Part shown: piece by piece, positions 9,441 to 17,228 of the stretch
Layout of the letters: the number at the start of each line of letters is the position of its first letter
Position numbering within the stretch: the first letter of the stretch is position 1
Source of the DNA: JBKBKN01 sp046294625
Lineage (GTDB): Bacteria > Bacteroidota > Bacteroidia > M30B66
Assembly (NCBI GenBank): GCA_046294625.1
Contig: JBKBKN010000014.1
Location: forward strand, 1-64,000
Reading direction: 5' to 3'
DNA length: 64,000 nt
Notes under the pieces: model-generated
Told to the model about the DNA's origin: nothing
Database searches by the model: none
The model's input: only the letters and a program-made list of their open reading frames with translations
Position numbers and translations under genes: made by a program

Positions 9441-9474
9441 CAAAGATAAGTATGAACAGCCAAAGTAGATGCAA
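9441..9474 (-). promoter_or_regulatory. Promoter of the ABC-F gene
   Basis: On the minus strand TTG (9472-9474), a 23-bp spacer and TATCTTTG (9441-9448) match the Flavobacterium/Bacteroidota promoter form. The -7 element is only four bases from the GTG start, so the transcript would be leaderless or nearly so. Confidence 0.5.
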
Positions 9475-9523
9475 AAGCATTTACCACAATGCTTCTTCAG
9501 ACAAGTGTAACAGGATAGTCTCT

Positions 9524-12118
9524 TCACCAAGGAGCTGTTTTTACAAAAGGCATTACTTTTATGGAAGGGAAAGCGGGAAGTCGAAAAAAATAAAGGCCAT
9601 CATCTAGGTTGGATACATCGATTGCCGAATCATCAATCATCTGTTTTCGTTGAATGATTCTGCCTTGAAGGTCAGTAATTTCCAATGTCAAAGGATAGGC
9701 TTGCGTAGGGATACCATTGAGTGCCAATTGACCTGGTGTGGGATTAGGGTATAGTAACACTAATCTTTCATGAAAGTTGGGGGAAGGAGTGGCAAGTGGC
9801 TGATTCGAAAACTCGAGTATCCAACTTGTGTTTGCTTCAAGGGAGGCATTCGGCTGCCATTGCGAGAAGCCTCCATTTTCGTTAATGGTAACCATACCAA
9901 GGTTAGTTTGCGAATAAAGATCGTTAACATAATAAGTGCCTGGTGTTAAGGTGCTTGATGCCAGTGATAGATCGGGTTGCACCGGAGAGATGCCCAGATT
10001 GTGCACTATCACTTTTACATCTTGCCCATATCGCCTTGCATAGCTAAGGCAAACAGGCGATGAAGCCTGGGCCGGCAAGTACACCCCACGACGAAGTGCA
10101 TCATGCTCATTGCGCAGCCTAATGAGTTTTTTATAATGGTTGAGAAGAGAACCGGGTTGGGCTTGCATGGTTTCCACATTGTTACTCATAAAATTAGGCC
10201 CAACACCTCGCCAGGGCGTGGCTGTGGAAAAACCTGCATTGGGCCCGTTGTTCCATTGCATGGGCCTGCGTTTATTTTCATCAGAACCGGAGCCGACTAA
10301 GCCAATTTCTTCGCCATAATAAACAAATGGAATACCGGGTAAGGTAAGATAGATGGCCGCCGCTGAACGCATTCGGTTCATGTCATTTTGAAATAAATCC
10401 AATGCGCGATTGATGTCGTGATTGGTCAAAAAGGTTGCATAACGCTGTCCGGGGTAGGAGGCAACCACATATTCAATTTGCGCACGTATAGTGGCCGGAT
10501 TTCGGTTATTCACACCATTGATGATGCGATCGGCCAGGTCGAAATCAAAACAGGCATCGAGTTTATTGCCGGTTACGTAAGGAATGATATTGTCGGTACT
10601 TGACCAAACTTCGCCCACCGTGAACACATCCGGATTAGCCGCTTTGAATCGTTCTTGAAACTCTTCGAGCAAGGCGAAAGTCTCAGGTGTGTTTTCTAAA
10701 ACAGAGCCATCTTCCACTAAATATTTGATGGCATCGAGTCTGTAACCATCCACGCCTTTCATCAGCCAAAAATCAGAAGCCTGAAGCATCTCATTTTTTA
10801 CCGGTTCATGACGATAGTTCAAATCAGGCATACCACCCCAAAACACGCCATAGTAAAATCCGCTGCTATGAGCGTGCCAAACCACCTGCCCCCAAGGTCC
10901 ATTATATCCCGGATTGGAATTGCTCCACACATACCAATCGCGATAATTGTTCTGGTTATTTCTTGATTGCTGAAACCATGGGTGCTGCGATGAGCTGTGA
11001 TTCATCACATGGTCAATTACCACTTTGATGCCACGGGCATGACAAGCTTCGAGCAGCGCTTCAAAATCTTCCATACTGCCATATTCCGGCTTGGTGGCAT
11101 AATAGTTTGTGATGTCATATCCATGATAGGAAGGAGAGGCCATCATTGGCATGATCCACAGCGCCCCTATACCTAAATCGTCGGTGGTTTCGGGGTTACC
11201 ATCGTTGAGGTAATCTAATTTTTCTATCAATCCACGAAAATCGCCAATGCCATCGTTACCCACACCATCGAAAAAACTACGGATAAAAACAAGATAAAAC
11301 ACTTCATCGTTCCACCAACCCGAAATGCCTGTAGCCGTGTCGGAAGGCAAGCACTCGCCGCAAACACTCCAGCAATCCCATAGCTGCAATTGCTCATTCA
11401 TTCCTATGGTGAAACTTCTTACAGCCAAGCCCAAAGTGTCGTCTGTCATGCAGTTTGCGTCGGGCGATTCACCATCGCTGCTTTGTGTCCCATTAAGATA
11501 AGTATATTGATAAGTGCCGGGAAGTAGCGAAACAGTGGTTTCATACAAGCCATCATTATCGTGGTCGAACAAACGATTGTTGTTAAACATCCAATTTTCA
11601 GAATAACCGGCAACAGTTTGAAAATTGCCGGTGACATAAATTCCTTGCGACGACGGACTTTCTCCTTCAAGGCTTAGCGAAAAGCGCACCAACGGATTGC
11701 AGGCATTAAATGGGACAGTTGGAAGAACAGCCGATGAATTTCCAATCGTCACCTTCCGATTATTTGTGGATCCAAATGAACAAATCGAAGGTGGATTTTC
11801 TGCTCCTGCCCAGGAATTACCATTAATAAATTTATAAAAATATGTCCCGGTTGGAATATTTACTGTGATGGAAAAAATACTGTCATTATTCAAATCTTGC
11901 ATCGGCGTGGATGATGGGTTCCAATTTCCACTTAAACCGGCAGCCTGTTGAAAATCGCCTGCTATATGCACCCCCGATGGAGAAATATTTACACCCTGCA
12001 TATTCACCTGAAAGGTGACTTCAACTGTCTGTGCCTTCAGGCTATCTGATAACAAAAAGAATAAAGCTGCAAACAAAGAGAAATTTACCGCGCCCGTTCT
12101 ATTCACAAATCCACTCAT
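9524..12118 (-). CDS. Secreted alpha-amylase family glycosidase (GH13) with T9SS sorting domain
   Basis: This 864-residue enzyme should cleave alpha-glucans outside the cell. After a signal peptide (to about residue 30) come two similar beta-sandwich modules (about 33-130 and 143-240). Each has an xVxGxFQxxAGxxxxW-type pattern followed by Asp-rich turns and a GTYxYxxxNG strand, resembling glycogen/starch-binding modules. The GH13 barrel follows (about 265-680): DHVMNHSS at 369-376, the nucleophile Asp462 in GYRLDA, the acid/base Glu503 in VGEVW and Asp568 in NHD. The last 80 residues are a type A T9SS sorting domain starting at LYPNPTPGQL. A strong promoter precedes it. The duplicated N-terminal modules share spacing and composition, which suggests internal duplication. 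Confidence 0.92.
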   Translation of the reverse strand: MSGFVNRTGAVNFSLFAALFFLLSDSLKAQTVEVTFQVNMQGVNISPSGVHIAGDFQQAAGLSGNWNPSSTPMQDLNNDSIFSITVNIPTGTYFYKFINGNSWAGAENPPSICSFGSTNNRKVTIGNSSAVLPTVPFNACNPLVRFSLSLEGESPSSQGIYVTGNFQTVAGYSENWMFNNNRLFDHDNDGLYETTVSLLPGTYQYTYLNGTQSSDGESPDANCMTDDTLGLAVRSFTIGMNEQLQLWDCWSVCGECLPSDTATGISGWWNDEVFYLVFIRSFFDGVGNDGIGDFRGLIEKLDYLNDGNPETTDDLGIGALWIMPMMASPSYHGYDITNYYATKPEYGSMEDFEALLEACHARGIKVVIDHVMNHSSSQHPWFQQSRNNQNNYRDWYVWSNSNPGYNGPWGQVVWHAHSSGFYYGVFWGGMPDLNYRHEPVKNEMLQASDFWLMKGVDGYRLDAIKYLVEDGSVLENTPETFALLEEFQERFKAANPDVFTVGEVWSSTDNIIPYVTGNKLDACFDFDLADRIINGVNNRNPATIRAQIEYVVASYPGQRYATFLTNHDINRALDLFQNDMNRMRSAAAIYLTLPGIPFVYYGEEIGLVGSGSDENKRRPMQWNNGPNAGFSTATPWRGVGPNFMSNNVETMQAQPGSLLNHYKKLIRLRNEHDALRRGVYLPAQASSPVCLSYARRYGQDVKVIVHNLGISPVQPDLSLASSTLTPGTYYVNDLYSQTNLGMVTINENGGFSQWQPNASLEANTSWILEFSNQPLATPSPNFHERLVLLYPNPTPGQLALNGIPTQAYPLTLEITDLQGRIIQRKQMIDDSAIDVSNLDDGLYFFRLPAFPSIKVMPFVKTAPW

Positions 12119-12123
12119 ATGAA

Positions 12124-12154
12124 CAAAAATATTTCAAATGATTGATTAGTCAAA
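12124..12154 (-). promoter_or_regulatory. Consensus promoter of the amylase gene
   Basis: On the minus strand TTTG (12151-12154), a spacer of exactly 19 bp and TATTTTTG (12124-12131) reproduce the Bacteroides consensus. It ends six bases before the start codon, so the leader is very short. Confidence 0.65.
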
Positions 12155-12333
12155 GGATGGATGGTGTTAATTGAACTTGTTTAATAATATTTGTGAAAAG
12201 GAATTTCAAGTTCATCGCATTACTCGTTTTGTTATGAGCTTGATTAACACGCTAAGAATCACCTATTGCTGAATGGTCAATTTTCAGCCTTTTATGTCTT
12301 TTGGTGAGTGTATCAATTCACCCCTAACTCTCC

Positions 12334-12341
12334 TATTTTTG
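12334..12341 (+). promoter_or_regulatory. Promoter -7 element of the porin gene
   Basis: TATTTTTG lies four bases before the ATG at 12346, with no well-placed -33 TTG in the 17-23 bp window. Transcription would begin at or within a base or two of the start codon. Confidence 0.35.
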
Positions 12342-12345
12342 CCGC

Positions 12346-14289
12346 ATGCGAAATGTAGCGCTTGGCGTATTTATTTTGGTGGTGAGTATGGTATATGGCC
12401 AGGGTTTTCCGCAGAATACGGCTATGACGGGAGGTGGAAGGCCTTCCGGAGGTTTTGATTCCAGCGAAGTGAGCCGTGACAGCGCTAGGGTTTTATTGTT
12501 TAAATCGGATGTATTGCACCGAAGAAAAATTCAGAAGTTTCCGCTTCAGAAGAATCTGGATGGATACCATCGACACCATCCGGCATTTCGAAAAGAAGCG
12601 TTTAATAGCAGTATCGGCACCATTGGTCAGGCAATTCACCCCTTAAGTCTTGATTTGTATGCACCATTTGGTTTTCAGTATGGCATCAACCCCTATGGAG
12701 TTTTTGCGCTGTCGCATCACGATGCCGATTATTATGAAGCTCAATCGCCATATACCGAAGCATTTTATGTGATTGGTACCGGACAGGAGCAGTTTTTTCG
12801 TTTGATTCATACGCAAAATGTCAATGCAAACTGGAATTTTGGTTTCCATTATCAACGTGTAACCAGCAATGGTTTTCTGAGCAGAGAGCGAACAAATCAT
12901 ACGGCGTTTCGTGTGTTTTCATCCTATTTTTCAAATAATAAGAGATATCGATTGTTGTTCAGTGCATCTGCAAATGACCTGAGAGCACAAGAGAATGGCG
13001 GGATTACATCTTTAGGCGACACGCTTTTCAGAGAGAATATTGAGCAAAATCGTGCAATTCTTCCGGTTCGGTTAACAGGAGCATCGAACCGAAGTTTGCA
13101 AAATGGCTTTGTCATTGGGCATCATTATCAATTTACTTCTGATAGTTCGCAATTTTCACTATCCGCTTATCAGCATTTGTCTTACGATTATCATCGCTTT
13201 AGTGTAGAAGACAATGCTCGTCCAGATGATTTTTATCCCATTATTTTCAATCCATCAATGCTTTCAACCGATCATTATCTCCGCAAATGGAATCAAGAAA
13301 GTGGTTTGAAATTGGGTCTAAGCAAAAACATTAAGGACAGCGTGCCGATTTATCAGCAGTTTCGCTTTGCTTTAGGCCGAGAGTGGTCTGATGCGTACAT
13401 GAAATTCCCGGTATTTCATATTGGTTTTCCTGACCCCGGCCCATTTAGCAATGATACTTTGGTTCGAAACAATTATTTAAGCTTGCATTATGATTTGAAT
13501 TACAATGAAAAAATAAGACTTAGCAGTGCATACCGTCAAATGTTAACGGGAGCAAATGCGGGAGACTTTCTTTTTACTAACGACTTTAAATGGGATATTA
13601 ACCGTCGTTTTGCCTTCGATGCTGCTTTGCATTTTCAGAATAGAGAGCAGTTTTATTTTTTCAACCATTTCTCCGGCAATCACAGCTATTGGCTCAACAA
13701 TTTTAATAAGTCTCAACAGTTAAGTCTGCAAATGGGGGTGCTCATCAAATCCTGGGGATTACGAATTGGTTTATCGCAAAGCACCATCACCAATCCGGTT
13801 GTATTAAATACAGAAGCCGTTCCTACTCAGCTTAATGGTCAGGTGAGTGTGAGTGCAATTCACTTGCATTGGCGTAACAATTGGAGGAAATTTTTCTTCG
13901 AACGCGATTATGTAGTGCAGCTCATTACTGGCGAAGACGCCTTGCGTTTACCCAATTTTTATGGCAGATATGGCATTTATTACAAAACCTTTTTCAAATC
14001 AAAAACTGAAGTACGCTTTGGAGTAGATGCCTTCCTGATTTCAGGCTTTAGTCCTATGCGATATATGCCATATTTGGGACAGTTTGCTTTGCAGAATGAA
14101 CACGACTCACCGATTGTCTATACTGGCGATGTGTATTTGTCAGCACATTTAAAAAGAGCCCGTTTTTTTGTGCGCATGGAGCATTTCAACGAAGGCATTA
14201 TCGGGTCATACAATTACATAGTCACTCCCGGTTATCCATTGAGCGATCGCGTTTTCAAAATCGGTCTCAGCTGGATGTTTTTTGACTAA
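12346..14289 (+). CDS. Putative porin (Porin_10-like outer-membrane protein)
   Basis: The 647-residue protein has a signal peptide (hydrophobic residues 5-17, cleavage near YGQ) and then a long series of amphipathic beta strands with aromatic ends, such as WNFGFHYQRVTSNG and YRLLFSASANDL. It finishes in KIGLSWMFFD with a C-terminal aromatic residue, as expected for an outer-membrane barrel inserted by BamA. The overall pattern matches the putative porins common in Bacteroidota (Pfam Porin_10), though I judge this from strand texture and phrases such as LDLYAPFGFQYG rather than from an alignment. It is divergent from the amylase, and 68 bp separate it from the DUF368 gene, so those two may share a message. 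Confidence 0.7.
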   Translation: MRNVALGVFILVVSMVYGQGFPQNTAMTGGGRPSGGFDSSEVSRDSARVLLFKSDVLHRRKIQKFPLQKNLDGYHRHHPAFRKEAFNSSIGTIGQAIHPLSLDLYAPFGFQYGINPYGVFALSHHDADYYEAQSPYTEAFYVIGTGQEQFFRLIHTQNVNANWNFGFHYQRVTSNGFLSRERTNHTAFRVFSSYFSNNKRYRLLFSASANDLRAQENGGITSLGDTLFRENIEQNRAILPVRLTGASNRSLQNGFVIGHHYQFTSDSSQFSLSAYQHLSYDYHRFSVEDNARPDDFYPIIFNPSMLSTDHYLRKWNQESGLKLGLSKNIKDSVPIYQQFRFALGREWSDAYMKFPVFHIGFPDPGPFSNDTLVRNNYLSLHYDLNYNEKIRLSSAYRQMLTGANAGDFLFTNDFKWDINRRFAFDAALHFQNREQFYFFNHFSGNHSYWLNNFNKSQQLSLQMGVLIKSWGLRIGLSQSTITNPVVLNTEAVPTQLNGQVSVSAIHLHWRNNWRKFFFERDYVVQLITGEDALRLPNFYGRYGIYYKTFFKSKTEVRFGVDAFLISGFSPMRYMPYLGQFALQNEHDSPIVYTGDVYLSAHLKRARFFVRMEHFNEGIIGSYNYIVTPGYPLSDRVFKIGLSWMFFD

Positions 14290-14357
14290 GTTCGCAGCCT
14301 GTTTAGCCAACATTATATAACAACTATACAGTTTTCAAAAAAAATCGTTTAGACGCA

Positions 14358-15374
14358 ATGAATCATTTACTCATCTTTTTAAAAGGTATGGCCATGGGTG
14401 CTGCCGATGTCATTCCCGGTGTATCAGGTGGGACTATCGCTTTCATCACAGGTATCTATTACCGTTTGTTATCATCCATCAACGCGTTTAATGTAGAGCT
14501 TATTCGTGTTTTCAGACAAGAAGGCATCAAAGCTGTTTGGAAAAGGATTGATGGTAATTTTTTAGCTGCATTACTAGGAGGAATATTCTTCAGCATTTTC
14601 AGCTTTGCCAAATTGTTTAAGTATCTCATTGAGCATCATCCGGTGTTAATCTGGTCTTTTTTCTTTGGATTAATCATTGGTAGTGTCTATTTGGTTGCAC
14701 GAAAAATCACCCGCTGGAGTTTACAAGCTTTTATTGCTTTAGCGCTTGGAATCATCATTTCATACTACATCACCGTTATGCCGCCAAGCGACAATGTAGA
14801 TTCGCTAGCTTACATTTTCTTTTGTGGTATGTTGGCCATCTGTGCGATGATTCTTCCCGGGATTTCGGGGTCATTCATACTCCTGTTACTTGGAGCCTAC
14901 GCTACCGTGTTAGGGGCAATTTCCGGATTCATCGATGCTTTGAAAAGCGGACTTACGGGTGAAATCATGGCTACCGGAAGCATACTTGTAGTATTTGCTG
15001 CAGGCTGCGTAGTTGGCTTGCTTAGTTTTTCAAAATTACTTACCTGGACATTAAAACGCTTTTATGATGTCACCATTGCACTGCTGACGGGTTTTTTGTT
15101 AGGCTCCTTAAATAAAATATGGCCATGGAAGGTAAATCTGCAAACACGGACCAACAGCAAGGGTGAAGTAGTCGCATTTTTGGATCAAAATGTATCACCT
15201 GCTAACTATTCAAAAATTTCAGAGGCGGATGCTTTATTAGGATTGACCGAGAAAGACCCACAGATTTTTCTTGCAATAAGTCTGATGATTGGCGGGCTTT
15301 TGATTTTATTCCTATTGGAAATGGCAGGAAATAAACTGTTTAAAAATGATTCAGCTCAAGCAGAGACTGCCTGA
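14358..15374 (+). CDS. DUF368 membrane protein (PopT-like undecaprenyl-phosphate translocase)
   Basis: The DUF368 family has been linked to flipping undecaprenyl phosphate back across the inner membrane so that the carrier can be reused for wall and surface polymers (the PopT group). This 338-residue copy has the family's N-terminal signature GAADVIPGVSGGT at about residues 12-24 and the matching internal signature LPGISGSFILLLLGAY at about 169-184, the two halves of an inverted-repeat fold. About eight to ten hydrophobic segments are visible, and the charged C-terminus is short. A hairpin overlaps the end of the gene. Function is inferred from family membership only. Confidence 0.85.
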   Translation: MNHLLIFLKGMAMGAADVIPGVSGGTIAFITGIYYRLLSSINAFNVELIRVFRQEGIKAVWKRIDGNFLAALLGGIFFSIFSFAKLFKYLIEHHPVLIWSFFFGLIIGSVYLVARKITRWSLQAFIALALGIIISYYITVMPPSDNVDSLAYIFFCGMLAICAMILPGISGSFILLLLGAYATVLGAISGFIDALKSGLTGEIMATGSILVVFAAGCVVGLLSFSKLLTWTLKRFYDVTIALLTGFLLGSLNKIWPWKVNLQTRTNSKGEVVAFLDQNVSPANYSKISEADALLGLTEKDPQIFLAISLMIGGLLILFLLEMAGNKLFKNDSAQAETA

Positions 15375-15381
15375 GCTGAAT
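15349..15381 (+). terminator. Hairpin overlapping the stop codon of the DUF368 gene
   Basis: ATTCAGCTCA (15349-15358) pairs perfectly with TGAGCTGAAT (15372-15381), and an inner stem GCAG/CTGC with loop AGA stacks on it. The stop codon TGA (15372-15374) is the first three bases of the 3' arm. A T-rich stretch follows at about 15387-15394. It probably ends the transcript, although the U-tract is weak. Confidence 0.5.
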
Positions 15382-15414
15382 GAAGTCTTTTATTGTAGAG
15401 CAGTTAAAAACAAT

Positions 15415-16388
15415 TTATTTGAATACCACAATATTTAATTCGGCTTCACCCACAAATCCGGGGGCGGAGGCCAACTGAATATTGCTTCCGTTTCCGTTAG
15501 GACCGGCATTAGCTCCTCTTACATCAATGGTATAGGTTTGCCCTCCTATCAATTCTGCTGCATGACTAATGCTCCACTGACCATAATAGAACGATAGGGC
15601 TCCTACTTGAAATAGATTTCCGCCAAGTCCGTCTGTGATAGACACACGTTGCGAAGCTCCCACAGCAGCCCCATTAATAAAAAACTGATATTGGGCTAAA
15701 CAATCCGTAAATGCGCCTAGGTTGAAAGCTGCGCCATTCGCAGCAAGCATCACTTTATATGTTTTACCCGCAGGAACTTTTATGCTTTGCGACATTTCAG
15801 CAAGTGGAATATAAACGATTGTTCCACCACCTGGGGCTCCTTGTGTAACAGCTGCTGAAGAGGGGCGATGAAACACATCGATAAAACTATTAAGATAATC
15901 CAGATTGCCGGTTCCATCTTGTTCCGGGGAGCCTGGTCCTGCGTGTCCCGGAATTCTTTGTAGCCCTGCCGGCCCGGGTGGCTCTTGTGTTCCACTACCG
16001 CCGCTACTTTGCGCATTTAGCGCATATGGCACAGATAAAAGTTGTGTGTCACCGATATTGACAAAATTGCCATTTCCTTGAAGGTCTAACTCTACAGTCA
16101 CCCATTGATTTCCATTGGTCCATGGAATGTGTGCGAAATTGCCTTCAACAACAGTTCCTTCGCCAATTTTTAATGTGAATAAACCAAAAAGATTGGTGAC
16201 TGCATTTTGGGTTTTTTGATATACTACAGAACCATTTGCTGCTCCGTTTCTAATGCTGATCCGCAAATTTTAAGTCTGGTTAGGAAGCAAGCTTCCATTG
16301 GCCTGCCGAGCAATTGCTTAGTAATTGATAGCCTGCGGAACCTGTGCATTTGCAGCACTGATTAAAAAAATGAAGCGTAAATCAACAT
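15415..16388 (-). pseudogene. Broken collagen-like/tail-collar-type secreted protein gene
   Basis: The intact part (from the TTG at 16266) encodes 283 residues: an N-terminal domain common in Bacteroidota secreted proteins (LRISIRNGAANGSVVYQ, then LLSVPYALNAQ), a degraded collagen-like Gly-X-Y patch (PPGPAGLQRIPGHAGPG) and a C-terminal beta-sandwich. The expected N-terminus is present upstream but ruined. Reading on, one finds a signal peptide and the phrase Q-V-P-Q-A-I-N-Y-stop-A-I-A-R-Q-A-N-G, then L-L-P-N-Q-T-stop-N-L-R-I-S. The two in-frame TAA codons are at 16318-16320 and 16270-16272. A 7-T run at 16364-16370 puts the ATG at 16386-16388 out of frame by one base. Three lesions make sequencing error unlikely; I call it a pseudogene, though a truncated product is possible. 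Confidence 0.75.
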
Positions 16389-16496
16389 TGAAAAAGTGTA
16401 AAATTTTTGCAAAGGCTTAACGAATATGGGTTGATTTGAATTATTATAAAACTAATTGATGCGAAAGTTGTCTCCTTGCAAACACTTTGCTAAGAA

Positions 16497-16581
16497 GTAA
16501 CTACTAAAAAAAAATGATGTAGCTGCAGATAAGGAATTAACTACTAGAAAAGTATGGAGTTGACTACTTATTCGTAGTTAA
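16497..16581. repeat. Short TAACTACTA repeats
   Basis: TAACTACTA occurs at 16498 and 16538 (40 bp apart), TGACTACTT at 16561 and the inverse GTAGTTAA at 16574-16581. They cluster in the gap between the broken gene and the next coding region. They could be binding sites or chance in AT-rich DNA. Confidence 0.3.
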
Positions 16582-17089
16582 ATGTTTTAATGAAAGATAC
16601 AGTAGTTCTGAATTTTGAGTTTTCTGAACTCAAATGAATAAAATAAGCACCCTGCGCTAAGTGATCAACAGGGACTTTCACTTTTGTGATATCAGTGCTT
16701 AGGAATACCTTTTGCGATTCACTCACCTGTCGCCCGGATGCATCATAAATCTGCATAACTATGCGCGAGCCGATATTGCCTATGAGATCCAGACTAATTT
16801 CATTGACAGCCGGATTGGGATAAAGATTCACATTGAAACGATTGATTTCCAAATCATTGATTCCAACGGTGAATTTATCAGGTTGATGTAATCCTTGTGT
16901 GAAGATAAAATCATTGCTGCCAATAGTAGTAACAGCAGCCATTTCACCTATGGTCCAATCAATCTGAATACTACTGGATGAATATCGATTGGCAGCACTT
17001 GAAATAGTTTGTTGCTCTAAAGCAATCTGCGCTTTAGCATAGTTCAAAAAAAGAAAAACTGTGAAAATTAGTGCGTAGCATTTTTTCAT
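16568..17089 (-). CDS. Small secreted protein with T9SS type A sorting domain
   Basis: The 173-residue product has a signal peptide (about residues 1-20, cleavage near AKA-Q). It has a short mature part with the phrase IDWTIGEMAAVTT and FTQGLHQP, a pattern seen in many Bacteroidota proteins that consist of little besides the export signal. From about residue 88 there is a type A sorting domain: NLYPNPAVNEISL, IYDASGRQV and GAYFIHL. It should pass through T9SS and be attached to or released from the surface. A promoter lies 27 bp upstream. The role of the short passenger is unknown. Confidence 0.75.
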   Translation of the reverse strand: MKKCYALIFTVFLFLNYAKAQIALEQQTISSAANRYSSSSIQIDWTIGEMAAVTTIGSNDFIFTQGLHQPDKFTVGINDLEINRFNVNLYPNPAVNEISLDLIGNIGSRIVMQIYDASGRQVSESQKVFLSTDITKVKVPVDHLAQGAYFIHLSSENSKFRTTVSFIKTFNYE

Positions 17090-17115
17090 AGGTTAGTGTT
17101 AAATTATTGCAAAAT

Positions 17116-17145
17116 CAAATGTACTGATTTTTTTAAATATTCAAA
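17116..17145 (-). promoter_or_regulatory. Promoter of the small T9SS protein gene
   Basis: On the minus strand TTTG (17142-17145), an 18-bp spacer and TACATTTG (17116-17123) fit the Bacteroidota consensus. The leader would be about 20-25 nt. Confidence 0.5.
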
Positions 17146-17149
17146 CAGC

Positions 17150-17184
17150 ACCAATAAAAATCCCGGAGCCGTGACCCCGGGATT
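17150..17184 (-). terminator. Rho-independent terminator of the large T9SS protein gene
   Basis: Read on the minus strand, AATCCCGG (17184-17177) pairs with CCGGGATT (17166-17159) around a 10-nt loop and is followed by TTTTTATT. It lies 45 bp beyond the stop codon at 17229. A second small hairpin, GCCTTT/AAAGGC, precedes it. Confidence 0.75.
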
Positions 17185-17228
17185 CTTCAGGCCTTTGAAA
17201 AGGCAATGATAAAATCAAATCCAATCAT

